A stretch of 64,000 nucleotides of DNA, taken from contig NZ_KL544005.1 of assembly GCF_000711985.1 (NCBI RefSeq), forward strand, positions 447,970 through 511,969, in the 5' to 3' direction. Under the pieces are notes generated by a model. It worked only from the letters and a program-made list of their open reading frames with translations, was not told the DNA's origin and searched no databases. The translations under genes and the position numbers were made by a program. Origin of the DNA: Rheinheimera texasensis DSM 17496. GTDB lineage: Bacteria > Pseudomonadota > Gammaproteobacteria > Enterobacterales > Alteromonadaceae. Shown piece after piece: positions 52,327 through 61,660 of the stretch (position 1 is its first letter; every line of letters begins with the position of its first letter).

Positions 52327-53725
52327 GAGTCGGAGTTCCTTTTGGTACTGCAGTAGAAGAAGCGGTGACAGCTTGCTGCGCCACAGGCGTCACTTGTAAT
52401 TCGGTTAATATCTGGCGGTATGTGGCGTCGGTAATGTGGTAGCGCTGCATCAGCACACCCACCGCATAATGAAAGGCGCCGGGGATCAGCGTCAGCATCA
52501 GCGCAATGCCGGTCAGCGCCAGCTCACTTTGCGCCACGTCCGGCTGATAACCAAAACCAGCAAGTAACCAGCCGACCACAGCGCCAGCCACGCCCATACC
52601 GGCTTTCTGACAAAACGAAATACCACCAAACGACAAGCCGGCTACACGCTGCCCGGTTTTGTGTTCACCATAATCCACCGCTTCAGCAATAGCCGACCAG
52701 AACACCGGCGCATGCAAATCCACCACAAAAGAAATCAGGAAAAACATCACAAAAGCCAGCACCACATCGCCGGGGCTTACTAAGGCAAACATCAATACAC
52801 TCAAAGCACCAACCGCCATCTGGCTGTATTTAAACAGTTTTACTTTGCAATACACTTTGGTGATCCAGGTCGACGCCACCATCGACAATATCGCTGCGCC
52901 GACACCAGTGGATAAAAACAACGACTGCATCGTCGTGTCACCGCCGAGATAATATTTGGCGTAATACAAAGCGACGGAGCCACGCACCACATAACCGACA
53001 GTGCCAAGTACACAGACACCACAAAGCACCAGCCACTGGTCATTTTTCAGCAACAAAGAAAACTGCTGGCGCAGCGGTTGTTTGTCGACCTGATGCTCCA
53101 GTCGCTCTGTCGTGGTGAAAAAACAAAACAGGAAAAATATCACGGCAAGCATCGCCATCAGGCCCATCGCCGCCTGGTAGCCGGCCGCTTTGTCGCCTTG
53201 CCAATAGTCTGCACCGGCCAGAATGGGCACTATGATGGTGACCAGGAAAGCGGCGATTTTAGCGAAAAACAACCGATAACCATTGGCTGACAACCGCTCT
53301 TTCGGGTCGTCGGTTAATACACCAATCAGTGAAATGTACGGAATAGTCACGGCAGTAAACATCAGCGTGACAAAAATATAAGTGCTGTAGGCCCACACCA
53401 GTTTGGCGTTGTAATCGAGGTCGGGCGTACTGAAAGTCAAAAATACCGAGATGCCAAAAGGCACGGCAAATACCAGTAAATACGGCCGGTAGCGGCCCCA
53501 ACGGCTGTTGAATTTGTCGGTGATCATGCCCATCAGTGGATCTGTGATGGCATCGAGTACCCGCACCACCAGTAACATCAGCGCCATATCCGCTGGCTGC
53601 ATACCGTACACGTCGGTATAAAAGAAAGTGATGATCAGCATCATCGCCGAGATCACCACATTGACCGCCATATCACCAGCGCCAAAGCCAATTTTTTCCA
53701 GCTGCGATAATTTATATCCACTCAT
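52319..53725 (-). CDS. GPH-family (MelB-like) sugar:cation symporter for arabino-oligosaccharides
   Basis: 468 residues, 12 helices. The start at 53725 has GGGGAG upstream; the longer frame is rejected. Typical GPH text includes EKIGFGAGDMAVNVV, VRVLDAITDPLMGMITD, SRWGRYRPYLL and the late DYGEHKTGQRVAGLSFG. These proteins import glycosides or pentosides with sodium or protons. Translational overlap with a cytoplasmic GH43 indicates arabinobiose or longer oligosaccharides as substrate. First gene of the operon behind operator D. Confidence 0.92.
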   Translation of the reverse strand: MSGYKLSQLEKIGFGAGDMAVNVVISAMMLIITFFYTDVYGMQPADMALMLLVVRVLDAITDPLMGMITDKFNSRWGRYRPYLLVFAVPFGISVFLTFSTPDLDYNAKLVWAYSTYIFVTLMFTAVTIPYISLIGVLTDDPKERLSANGYRLFFAKIAAFLVTIIVPILAGADYWQGDKAAGYQAAMGLMAMLAVIFFLFCFFTTTERLEHQVDKQPLRQQFSLLLKNDQWLVLCGVCVLGTVGYVVRGSVALYYAKYYLGGDTTMQSLFLSTGVGAAILSMVASTWITKVYCKVKLFKYSQMAVGALSVLMFALVSPGDVVLAFVMFFLISFVVDLHAPVFWSAIAEAVDYGEHKTGQRVAGLSFGGISFCQKAGMGVAGAVVGWLLAGFGYQPDVAQSELALTGIALMLTLIPGAFHYAVGVLMQRYHITDATYRQILTELQVTPVAQQAVTASSTAVPKGTPTHA

Positions 53726-53824
53726 CACGCCGTTCTCCCCTGTCTGACGGGCGCTGCTGTTGGCAAGCAACCCGGGTTACTGCAGTTGGCAGATCTGGCT
53801 GCCTTATCATTGTGCGTCCAAGAT

Positions 53825-53843
53825 AATATTGTAGGATAATTGC
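53825..53843. promoter_or_regulatory. Arabinan-locus operator D, ahead of the GPH symporter operon
   Basis: AATATTGTAGGATAATTGC: left half perfect, right half degenerate. The reverse strand reads TACAAT, a -10-like box for the minus-strand operon. It is about 100 bases upstream of the start, just outside the TonB-receptor terminator. Confidence 0.6.
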
Positions 53844-53870
53844 TGCAACCAATAAGTCGTCCCTGCGGCT

Positions 53871-53896
53871 AAAAAAAGCCCCGCTTGGGCGGGGCT
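53871..53896 (-). terminator. Terminator of the arabinan TonB receptor gene
   Basis: AGCCCCGC-CCAA-GCGGGGCT followed by T7 on the minus strand, past the receptor stop. Confidence 0.93.
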
Positions 53897-53949
53897 CAAA
53901 CCAGGAATGTCTAACAGATCACACAGGTCTACAGCTACTTCCAAAAAAG

Positions 53950-56790
53950 TTACATCGAATAACGCACACCCAGCGCAAAGGTACGGCTGTACAAGGCTGT
54001 GCCGAAGTTATTGGTGGTGGCATTGTTGCCGTAATAACTCTGATACAGCTCGTTGGTCAGGTTGGTGCCGTCCAACGTCACTTCAACATTATCGTTGATG
54101 CGGTAGCTCAGCTGGAAGTCCATGCTGGCTTCAGCCCGACGCCTCATTTCCAGCGGGTTGGCGAACAGGGCCGCTTCATAGTTGGCGAGGAAATCATCAC
54201 GCCATGAATAGGACAAGCGCATGCCTAATTTGTCTTTGTCATAGGCCAGCACTACGCTGTACGACGAATCCGACACGCCAAAGACATCAGTGTCTTTGTA
54301 GCCGGTGATTTCGCCGGCCGAGTTGGTATCCGGTGTGGTCTGCGACGACGACAGGCGGGTATAGCTGGCCTGAACGCCAAAACCATCCAGCAGCTGCGGC
54401 AGATTTTCCGGGAACCAGACCAGGCCCACTTCAGCACCGGACAATTCACCGTTTGACGCGTTATACGGCTGGGTCAGGATAAACTTATACGGCGTTGGAT
54501 CTGTCGCCGACTTGTCATGCGTCACAGCACGGCGGAAACCGACAACAAAACCTTCGACATCACGGCGGAACAAGGTGCCGTATAACGAGCTGGATTTGGC
54601 GAAATACCATTCCAGTGACAAGTCATAGTTTTTCGACTCGGTTGGCTTCAGGTCCGGATTACCGCCACCGGCGGTGCCGTAGCCGATGCCGGTCACGTCT
54701 TCGTTATAAATAATCAGCGGGTTTAAATCGCCAAACGACGGATAACGCAGCGTTTCGGTGTAGGCAAAACGTGCCTGTAAATCATCGGTCAGTTCATAAC
54801 GAGCGGTCAGGCTTGGCAATACCGCGCGGGTTTTGCTTTCACCAGCAGTCACCGGTTGTGGCACACCTGGCGCCGTTTCCTGATAGAACATCGAGTCGGT
54901 ATCAATACCGGTGTAACGGAAACCGACTTCACCGTCCAGCGTACGGCCGGCCAGCTCAGTTTCGTATTTCCCCTGTAAATACACTGACAAGGTGGTTGAA
55001 TCGATATCAAAAGAGCGGTTCATGCCCAGTTTGGTCATGCCATAAATCGCCCGGTATTTATCGGCGTTGCCACGGATCTCATGGCCATTCGCCACAGTCC
55101 AGCTGCGCGGCACATTGGCTTCACCATCCATAAATCCACTGTTGGTGTAGGCCAGTCCTTCAAGCGATGCGACACTGACACCACCGCCACAGCAACGATC
55201 CTGCCGGCTGAACGCAGTCTCAGCACCGCGTTTGTCGTAGCGCACACCAGTATCAATGCGGGTAAAGAGACCGCTGCGGCTGTAAGTTAAATCTGAAGTG
55301 AAAGTCACGGCATCACCCTGATCGCTGTTGGCATTGTCGTACATACCATCAATCAGATAAGACGCCGGATTGACCATATCCGCTTCGTTAAGTGCAGCGG
55401 TCGTCGGGTCATCTTCGAAATTAAAGCCCGGTACGCCGCCGTGTTCGTTGAAGTCGACGTTGAGTTTGTAAGTGGCACCAGGCCGGATAAAGCGCATCGC
55501 GAAGAAGTCGCTGTCGTATTGGCTGTCCTGATAGACAATTTCCGATTTCAGCGCCAGATCTTCATTCAGCTGCCAGGTGCCGCCCAGCGCATAGAGGTAG
55601 CTGTCGGTTTTACCGGTCGATAAATCACCGCTGGTAAAGACCCAAGGATGCAGCACAGAACGGGATTTGACGATGTTGGTGCCCGGATGCAGCACCACGT
55701 TACCGGCAGCTGCTGCCTGCGCTGGCGTCATGCCGGCATAATCACCCCACCAGTCGGCGAAGGAGAAAAATAAGCTGTTAAAACCTTCGTTGCGATAACC
55801 GTTGTAGAAAGTCTCAAACACATACTCTGAGTTTTCATCCGGAGCAAACTGCAATGACAGGTTGGCAGCCGGGCGTTCGCGTTCACCGTTGTAATCACTC
55901 TGGAAAATAGCATCACGGCCCAGCATATAAGGGGTGGCTTTGCCATTGATATTAAAAGTTGAACCTGCGGCTGACGGTAAACCTTCCAGTAAACCGGCCT
56001 GCCAGATTGGGTCTTCGCTGACACCGCCGCGATTTGGCCACACGCGCTCAAACGGCGTGAATGGTGCTGTGGTGCTTTCGGTCATAAAAGGCACCATAGC
56101 GCCGGCTGTGACACTCTGATCGCGGTAACGTAAACGGGAATAAGACAAGTTAACCAAAGCACCAACCTGCCCGGCACTGGTCGCCCATTGATTTGACGCT
56201 AAAGCACTGATAGTTGGGTTCGTTTCTTCATTTTGTTCGGTATAAATACCACGGCCGGCGACGATAAATTTTGAGCCTTCAAAGTCAAATGGGCGTTGGG
56301 TTTTTACGTCAATCTGACCGGCGATGCCGCTTTCAATCTGGCTGGCAGAGCGGGTTTTATACACATCGACCTGTTTTAACAAACTGGCCGGAATGTCCTG
56401 TAACGCCACGGCTGTGCCGGCGGCGGTGAAAATATTGCGGCCATTCACCGTAGTGGTAATGTCACTTAAACCACGGATAGAGACGCCGGACACTTCGCCG
56501 GAGCCGCGGTTGGTGACCTGAACGCCGGTCACGCGCTGCAGCGACTCGACGACGTTATTATCCGGAAATTTGCCGATATCCTCGGCGACAATAACATCGA
56601 CAATCTGCTCTTCTAAACGTTTGACGCCTAAAGCTTTATTCAGACTGCTGCGGATGCCTTTGACCTGAATCACTTCAATATCTTCAGCGCTGGTTTTTTG
56701 GTCTTTGGTATTCGCGGTTTCCTGTGCCTGTACTGCCTGGCCAAAAAGCACCAAAAGTATTGCACTGGACAAGTGGCTTCGCTTGAACAT
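53950..56790 (-). CDS. TonB-dependent receptor, sugar type, for arabinan oligosaccharides
   Basis: 946 residues with a signal peptide ending at AVQAQ. The plug (VIQVKGIRSSLNKALGVKRL, IGKFPDNNVVESLQRVTGVQV, VSIRGLSDITTTVNGRNIF, IESGIAGQIDVKTQRPF) belongs to the long proteobacterial polysaccharide-linked group; the barrel ends in a terminal LGVRYSM. Flanking GH43 genes and operator E imply arabino-oligosaccharides as cargo. It is transcribed alone, ended by the terminator at 53871. Confidence 0.92.
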   Translation of the reverse strand: MFKRSHLSSAILLVLFGQAVQAQETANTKDQKTSAEDIEVIQVKGIRSSLNKALGVKRLEEQIVDVIVAEDIGKFPDNNVVESLQRVTGVQVTNRGSGEVSGVSIRGLSDITTTVNGRNIFTAAGTAVALQDIPASLLKQVDVYKTRSASQIESGIAGQIDVKTQRPFDFEGSKFIVAGRGIYTEQNEETNPTISALASNQWATSAGQVGALVNLSYSRLRYRDQSVTAGAMVPFMTESTTAPFTPFERVWPNRGGVSEDPIWQAGLLEGLPSAAGSTFNINGKATPYMLGRDAIFQSDYNGERERPAANLSLQFAPDENSEYVFETFYNGYRNEGFNSLFFSFADWWGDYAGMTPAQAAAAGNVVLHPGTNIVKSRSVLHPWVFTSGDLSTGKTDSYLYALGGTWQLNEDLALKSEIVYQDSQYDSDFFAMRFIRPGATYKLNVDFNEHGGVPGFNFEDDPTTAALNEADMVNPASYLIDGMYDNANSDQGDAVTFTSDLTYSRSGLFTRIDTGVRYDKRGAETAFSRQDRCCGGGVSVASLEGLAYTNSGFMDGEANVPRSWTVANGHEIRGNADKYRAIYGMTKLGMNRSFDIDSTTLSVYLQGKYETELAGRTLDGEVGFRYTGIDTDSMFYQETAPGVPQPVTAGESKTRAVLPSLTARYELTDDLQARFAYTETLRYPSFGDLNPLIIYNEDVTGIGYGTAGGGNPDLKPTESKNYDLSLEWYFAKSSSLYGTLFRRDVEGFVVGFRRAVTHDKSATDPTPYKFILTQPYNASNGELSGAEVGLVWFPENLPQLLDGFGVQASYTRLSSSQTTPDTNSAGEITGYKDTDVFGVSDSSYSVVLAYDKDKLGMRLSYSWRDDFLANYEAALFANPLEMRRRAEASMDFQLSYRINDNVEVTLDGTNLTNELYQSYYGNNATTNNFGTALYSRTFALGVRYSM

Positions 56791-56940
56791 GGGTCGTCTT
56801 CTCCCGTCGTGTTGTGTATGTGCCGCTCAAGTCCTGTACTGCGCGAACTTTTTCCGGCTTATTGTTTTGTCCATTTGCAGCTTTTACAGCACAGATATCA
56901 CTGCAAAAGCTACACTGTCAACTTATTGTAGTTTTATAAT

Positions 56941-56959
56941 ACTATTGTATGATTATTTA
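56941..56959. promoter_or_regulatory. Arabinan-locus operator E, ahead of the TonB receptor
   Basis: ACTATTGTATGATTATTTA: left half eight of nine, right half weak. A second related half-site (TTATTGTAG) lies just before it at 56933-56941. It is about 150 bases upstream of the receptor start. Confidence 0.5.
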
Positions 56960-57046
56960 ACTGTCAACAAGAGTTCCTGCTTCATTACACTTTTATTTTT
57001 TGATTTAAATCAGCTGTTTACGCATAAACAACCGAAAAGATCCGCC

Positions 57047-58009
57047 TTAGCGGATCCCTTCGCTGCTCATGATCACGCGTTTCAGCGTGCCATCGGTGTT
57101 GTAATACAAGGGGTCTATCGCCACCGAGCGGCGAAAACGCCCGCCGCTCTGTCGGCCTTCCGCCGGTGGCACGGCGCCGGTGTGATAGATAAAGTAGGAT
57201 TTACCCTGAAATTCGATAATCGACTGATGGTTAGTCTCTGAATTACCGGCAATTTCATTCAGGATACCCTGATATTGCCAGGGGCCGTGAATACTGCGGC
57301 TGGTGGCATAACAGATCTTTTCCGGAAAGCCGCAGGCATAAGACAAATAATATGTATCGCCTTTACTGTGTACCCAGGCCGCTTCAGTAAAGTCGGTTAA
57401 ATCAATGGTTTTTATCTCACCGTCCAGTTCAGTCATATTGGCTTTGAGCTTGACGTACTTCGGCACCACATTGCCAAAAAACAGATAAGCCTGACCGTCT
57501 TTGTCGATAAATATAGCGGGATCTATGTCATCCCAATCGTTTTTGGTCTGAGTGGTCATGTCGTTGGTGACCAGCGCTTTGCCGATGGCGTCTTTAAAAG
57601 GCCCAAGCGGGCTGTCTGCTACTGCGACGCCAATAGCAAAACCGGGTTTGTCGTCTTTATGCCGCACTGTGGTGTAAAAATAGAACTTGCCGTTACGTTC
57701 AATCGCATGCGCCGCCCAGGCGTCGCCTTTGGCCCATTTGAAGTCGGTTGCTTTAAGCACAGGCCCATGCCGCTGCCAGGTTTTCATATCTTTAGAGCTG
57801 AATAACAACCAGTCATGCATGACAAAAAAACCATTGTTATCAGGTGCTTCGTCATGTCCAGTGTAGAGATACACAGTGTCACCATGCACCAAAGCGGCTG
57901 GATCTGCGGTCAGCACATCGTCAAACAGCGGATTTTTCGCCAGCGCCGGTACTGTCCATAAGGCGGCAATACAACAAGCTGCCAACGCCTTTTTGCTCAA
58001 TTTACCCAT
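57047..58009 (-). CDS. Secreted GH43 enzyme (arabinofuranosidase/xylosidase type)
   Basis: 320 residues with a signal peptide ending at PALAK (~residue 25). Asp36 (TADPAAL), Asp163 (DDIDPAIF) and Glu209 (FTEAAWV) form the GH43 triad. The DTVYLYTGHDEAPDNNGFFVMHDW stretch places it in a different GH43 branch from the other enzymes here, one that includes alpha-L-arabinofuranosidases and beta-xylosidases. A complementary side-chain or exo activity is likely. Operator G is 60 bases upstream. Confidence 0.9.
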   Translation of the reverse strand: MGKLSKKALAACCIAALWTVPALAKNPLFDDVLTADPAALVHGDTVYLYTGHDEAPDNNGFFVMHDWLLFSSKDMKTWQRHGPVLKATDFKWAKGDAWAAHAIERNGKFYFYTTVRHKDDKPGFAIGVAVADSPLGPFKDAIGKALVTNDMTTQTKNDWDDIDPAIFIDKDGQAYLFFGNVVPKYVKLKANMTELDGEIKTIDLTDFTEAAWVHSKGDTYYLSYACGFPEKICYATSRSIHGPWQYQGILNEIAGNSETNHQSIIEFQGKSYFIYHTGAVPPAEGRQSGGRFRRSVAIDPLYYNTDGTLKRVIMSSEGIR

Positions 58010-58068
58010 CTTTACTCCTTCAAAGCGTCTGACCGTCAGGGCTGCCGTTACAGCGGCAGCTCGACGGT

Positions 58069-58087
58069 CATATTGTACTATTTTAAA
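58069..58087. promoter_or_regulatory. Arabinan-locus operator G, ahead of GH43 at 57047
   Basis: CATATTGTACTATTTTAAA: left half eight of nine, right half weak. The reverse strand again contains TACAAT at the expected -10 position. Confidence 0.5.
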
Positions 58088-58102
58088 CCAATGAGATAGC
58101 GG

Positions 58103-61100
58103 TTATGGCACCATGCTTTGCTGATAAAGCTGCAATACATCTTCGGCGCTGATGGCTTCGCCATAAACCTGTACTTCATCCAGCATGCCTTTAAACGGCG
58201 TATCCCAGAAGTTGACGCCAAGGCCAAAGCCTTTGGTGCCGCTGGCGCCAAACACATTCGGGAAGTTAGTGCCACTGAACACAACCTGGCCATTCAGGTA
58301 GATTTTTACCGCACCGCCACTGACCACAAACACCAGCTGTGACCAGCTGTTTAGTGGCACCCGTTGGCCAATGCCGGCGTCATACCAGGCGGTGCCTGAC
58401 CACAACATCGTGTTTTCACCGACGCCGCCATGGCCACGCGGCACCAGACTGACCCAACTGCTTAAGCTGGCATAACCGAAAAAGGCCGTGGTGTAATTGG
58501 TAAGCTGGGCTGGATTCAACCAGAGCGCCACGCTGTAGCTATGGTCGGTGATGAGGTTATCGGCTAAGCGCACACCAGAGCTACCGTTCAATACCAGCGC
58601 CTGACCTTTGATACCAGCCTGATAACTCAACACACCACCGCCTTGGTCCAACTTAGCTCCAGTGCTGCTGCCAGCATTAAAACGGCCAGTAGCATCGGCC
58701 AGATTGCTTTGGTCAAAATTGAAGTTGGCCAACGGCGTTGGCGGCGCCAACGAGCGTACAGTCACAACAAAATCACGGTTTTGCTGCAGACCATTCAGAT
58801 TCACAGTCGCAGTCAGCGTGACTTGCCGGTCCGGCTCGGTCAGGCCAGGGCGTGTCACTTTGCCTTGCAGATCTATGGTGCTGAGGTCCGAGGATTGCCA
58901 CTGCACCACACTGGCAAAAGCGCCGCTTCGTGGCAGAGTCAAATCGCTGCGTACTGCCGAAATATCCCCAAGATTCAGATTGTTGACGGCAATTTGCAGT
59001 AACTGCCCATCTTGCAGCCGGTCGACATCCAGCGCTTTCACCTCTGCGGCCGACAACGCAGTTTCATACACTGCCAGCTCATCAATGGCACCATTAAACG
59101 GCATGTCCCAGTAGTTCACCCCAAGTGCAAACACCGCTTGCACTGTGCTGAATAAATCACGGAAATTACTGCCGCTAAATTTCAGTACACCGTTGATATA
59201 CAAACTGAGCTGGCCTTGTTGCACACTAAAAGCCACATGCGTCCATTGATTGACCGGAATTTGCAAACCGGCGCTGCCGTCAAACCAAACCTGACTGCCA
59301 CTCCACAGCATGGTGTTTTGATCCCAGCTGCGCGGCACCAGACTCAGCCAGTTATCCGGGTTGGCAGCGGCAAAAAATGCCGGCGTGAACTGGGTTAACA
59401 CTGCCGGGTTCAGCCACAGCGACACGGTATATGTGTGGCTATTGATCAGACCGTCCGGTAAGCGCACACCATTCTGGCCATTGAGCTGCAGCGCTTGTCC
59501 GGCTTTGCCAGTGGTGAAACTGACAACGCCATTGCTGTCCGGTCTGTTGGCGGTAGCACGGCCTTGACCGAATAACCCCGTGCTGTCAGCTAAGTTCTGC
59601 TCAAAGCGATACAACGCGGTACGGTTGTAGGCTTTGCGGGCTTTGACTTTGATACTGAAGGTTTTTTGCTGCGTGACGCCTTGTAACGTCACTGTTGCCG
59701 TCAGTTCCACTGTGGCATCCGCGTTGCCTGCCGCCGGAGGCTCGACTTTACCGTTTGCCGCAATCACCTCTGGCAAAGACGAGCTCCACTGAATAGTTGC
59801 GCCCTGGGCGCCACGGCTGGCCAACGGCAAGTCTGTGACCGTCTCGGCCGGTACACTCAGGCTATTCAGCGTTTGCTGCACTAAATCGGCGGCGCTTAAC
59901 ACTGGCAACCTGCTGCCCCACACCGCTTCGCCTTTGGCGGATAACGCCGTGAACGTGGGCACCAGCTGTGTGGTGTTGTCGTTATATTGCCAGGACCGTA
60001 CGCCGTTAAAGCTACCCATGCCGGTGATATTCAGCGTGATTTGTTGTTTGTCGCCAAGCGAATAACTACCGCTGACATCACCACTGATACTGCCGTCGGC
60101 GTTTAACGTCAGATAGACCGAGCGATGTGGTGTGCGGTTAATATCTTTGCCGTGGTTGATAAACTGATAAGTGCCGAGCACATCAGTTTTATCCACCAGA
60201 TTTGCGCCCTGCACCGGTGCGTAGCGGTGTGGCGAGGCCACCAGCCAGCCGTCGGCATTCACAAACAGCTGATGCACACGAATTTCATGGCCTTCGCCTT
60301 TATCCGGGAAGCGGGTGTGGAAGATGACAAAATGCTGTTTGGTAGTAGCATCGTAATAGGCAGAATTGTGGCCAGGCGCCATATAACCATGGTCCGAACC
60401 CGGGTCGCCCGGATTGTGCTCAAACAGATGGCCGCCCATTAACTTCACGCCAAAAGGTGCAATCGATGACCAGCCACCAGACGCGCCCAGCATATTGCGG
60501 CCTTCAGCATCCAGAAACGGCCCTTGTGGTGTGCGGGCGCGGGCGATGCGCATGTTGTAGCCGTCGTTCTGGGCAAAACCGCCAAATGAGGTAAACAGGT
60601 AGTAGTAGTCGGACTCCGGGCTATAGAACATAAAAGGCCCTTCGATGGCGCTGTAATAACCGCCCATGATCTTGGTGCCATAACCCTGCCCCGGCAGCGC
60701 GAAACCGGTTTGCGGGTTCAGTTCCAGCACAAAAATACCGCCGGAATAGGAACCGTATACCATCCAGAGCCGGCCGGTTTTATCAAAAAATACGTCCGGA
60801 TCTATTGCATTCGGATGGATGTTACCGTTGTAAACATTACCGTCTATACCAGGGTTTTCGCTGCCACGATGGCCGCTTTTCAGCATTAGCCCCAGATTGC
60901 GATAAGGCCCTTCGATATTCTCAGACACGGCCACGCCTAAATACGAGCGCGACGAATCACATTCACCATTTTCCGGCGAAGCGCAGTGGTTGTAGTAAAA
61001 ATAATATTTGCCGTCAGCCAGTTGGATCACATCAGAGGCCCAGGAGCCAACATGGCCACCCGACCAGGCGATGCCTTCGGCCGCTTCGGTCTGATAAGTG

Positions 61101-61660
61101 GCGAACAGTGGATTGGCATTATTGACGCCTTCGGCTACCAGCTGCCAGTTCATCAGGTCGGTTGTTTTCGCTACCGCCAGATGGGAGCCAAACACATAAA
61201 AACGACCGTCGGTTAGATGGATCACCGATGGGTCATGCACAGTGGCATTTTGATAAGACACCGGGGTTTGCAGCGTCGGGTCCGGCAGGTTGTTGTCAGA
61301 CAACTGCTGAAAGACCGCAGCGCTGTAGCTGAAAGCACCGCGGCTATTGGCAAAATACACCCGCACCGGCGTGCTGAGCGTGGTTACATCAAAATAAGGC
61401 CGGCCGGCACTGTCTTTGCCGTGCGCATTGGTGACCGCATAAGTGCTGCTCATAATCACCAGCCGCAGCGGCTGATCGGTGGTTGGGGCTGGTGCCTGCA
61501 GAATCTTGTTGTCGGTGTAATAGCCGACGTTACGCACCGTCACCCGCGCACCCTTCTGCACGGTTGCGCCAGTCAGCTGTTGCCACTCAGCAGCAACGGC
61601 GCTGCACCACAGCACCGGAGCTACACAGAGCAACAGCAATGAAAACACATGTTTAGCCAT
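58103..61660 (-). CDS. Large multidomain secreted GH43 endo-arabinanase with two LamG modules
   Basis: 1185 residues from the ATG at 61660 (AGGAG ten bases upstream); the frame to 61774 overlaps the previous gene and is rejected. Order: signal peptide (to ~24); a ~100-residue N-terminal domain; GH43 domain with Asp143 (VHDPSVI), Asp287 (NAIDPDVF) and Glu340 (SAIEGPF); a GH43_C2/lipocalin-like domain (~500-610), as in Bacillus AbnB/Abn2-type arabinanases; then an atrophied Ig-like domain plus LamG, and a second Ig-like plus LamG that repeats the first. The LamG units share GVRLPDGLINSHTYTVSLWLNP-like text and probably bind glycan. The start overlaps the PEP-CTERM-like gene by eight bases. Confidence 0.9.
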   Translation of the reverse strand: MAKHVFSLLLLCVAPVLWCSAVAAEWQQLTGATVQKGARVTVRNVGYYTDNKILQAPAPTTDQPLRLVIMSSTYAVTNAHGKDSAGRPYFDVTTLSTPVRVYFANSRGAFSYSAAVFQQLSDNNLPDPTLQTPVSYQNATVHDPSVIHLTDGRFYVFGSHLAVAKTTDLMNWQLVAEGVNNANPLFATYQTEAAEGIAWSGGHVGSWASDVIQLADGKYYFYYNHCASPENGECDSSRSYLGVAVSENIEGPYRNLGLMLKSGHRGSENPGIDGNVYNGNIHPNAIDPDVFFDKTGRLWMVYGSYSGGIFVLELNPQTGFALPGQGYGTKIMGGYYSAIEGPFMFYSPESDYYYLFTSFGGFAQNDGYNMRIARARTPQGPFLDAEGRNMLGASGGWSSIAPFGVKLMGGHLFEHNPGDPGSDHGYMAPGHNSAYYDATTKQHFVIFHTRFPDKGEGHEIRVHQLFVNADGWLVASPHRYAPVQGANLVDKTDVLGTYQFINHGKDINRTPHRSVYLTLNADGSISGDVSGSYSLGDKQQITLNITGMGSFNGVRSWQYNDNTTQLVPTFTALSAKGEAVWGSRLPVLSAADLVQQTLNSLSVPAETVTDLPLASRGAQGATIQWSSSLPEVIAANGKVEPPAAGNADATVELTATVTLQGVTQQKTFSIKVKARKAYNRTALYRFEQNLADSTGLFGQGRATANRPDSNGVVSFTTGKAGQALQLNGQNGVRLPDGLINSHTYTVSLWLNPAVLTQFTPAFFAAANPDNWLSLVPRSWDQNTMLWSGSQVWFDGSAGLQIPVNQWTHVAFSVQQGQLSLYINGVLKFSGSNFRDLFSTVQAVFALGVNYWDMPFNGAIDELAVYETALSAAEVKALDVDRLQDGQLLQIAVNNLNLGDISAVRSDLTLPRSGAFASVVQWQSSDLSTIDLQGKVTRPGLTEPDRQVTLTATVNLNGLQQNRDFVVTVRSLAPPTPLANFNFDQSNLADATGRFNAGSSTGAKLDQGGGVLSYQAGIKGQALVLNGSSGVRLADNLITDHSYSVALWLNPAQLTNYTTAFFGYASLSSWVSLVPRGHGGVGENTMLWSGTAWYDAGIGQRVPLNSWSQLVFVVSGGAVKIYLNGQVVFSGTNFPNVFGASGTKGFGLGVNFWDTPFKGMLDEVQVYGEAISAEDVLQLYQQSMVP

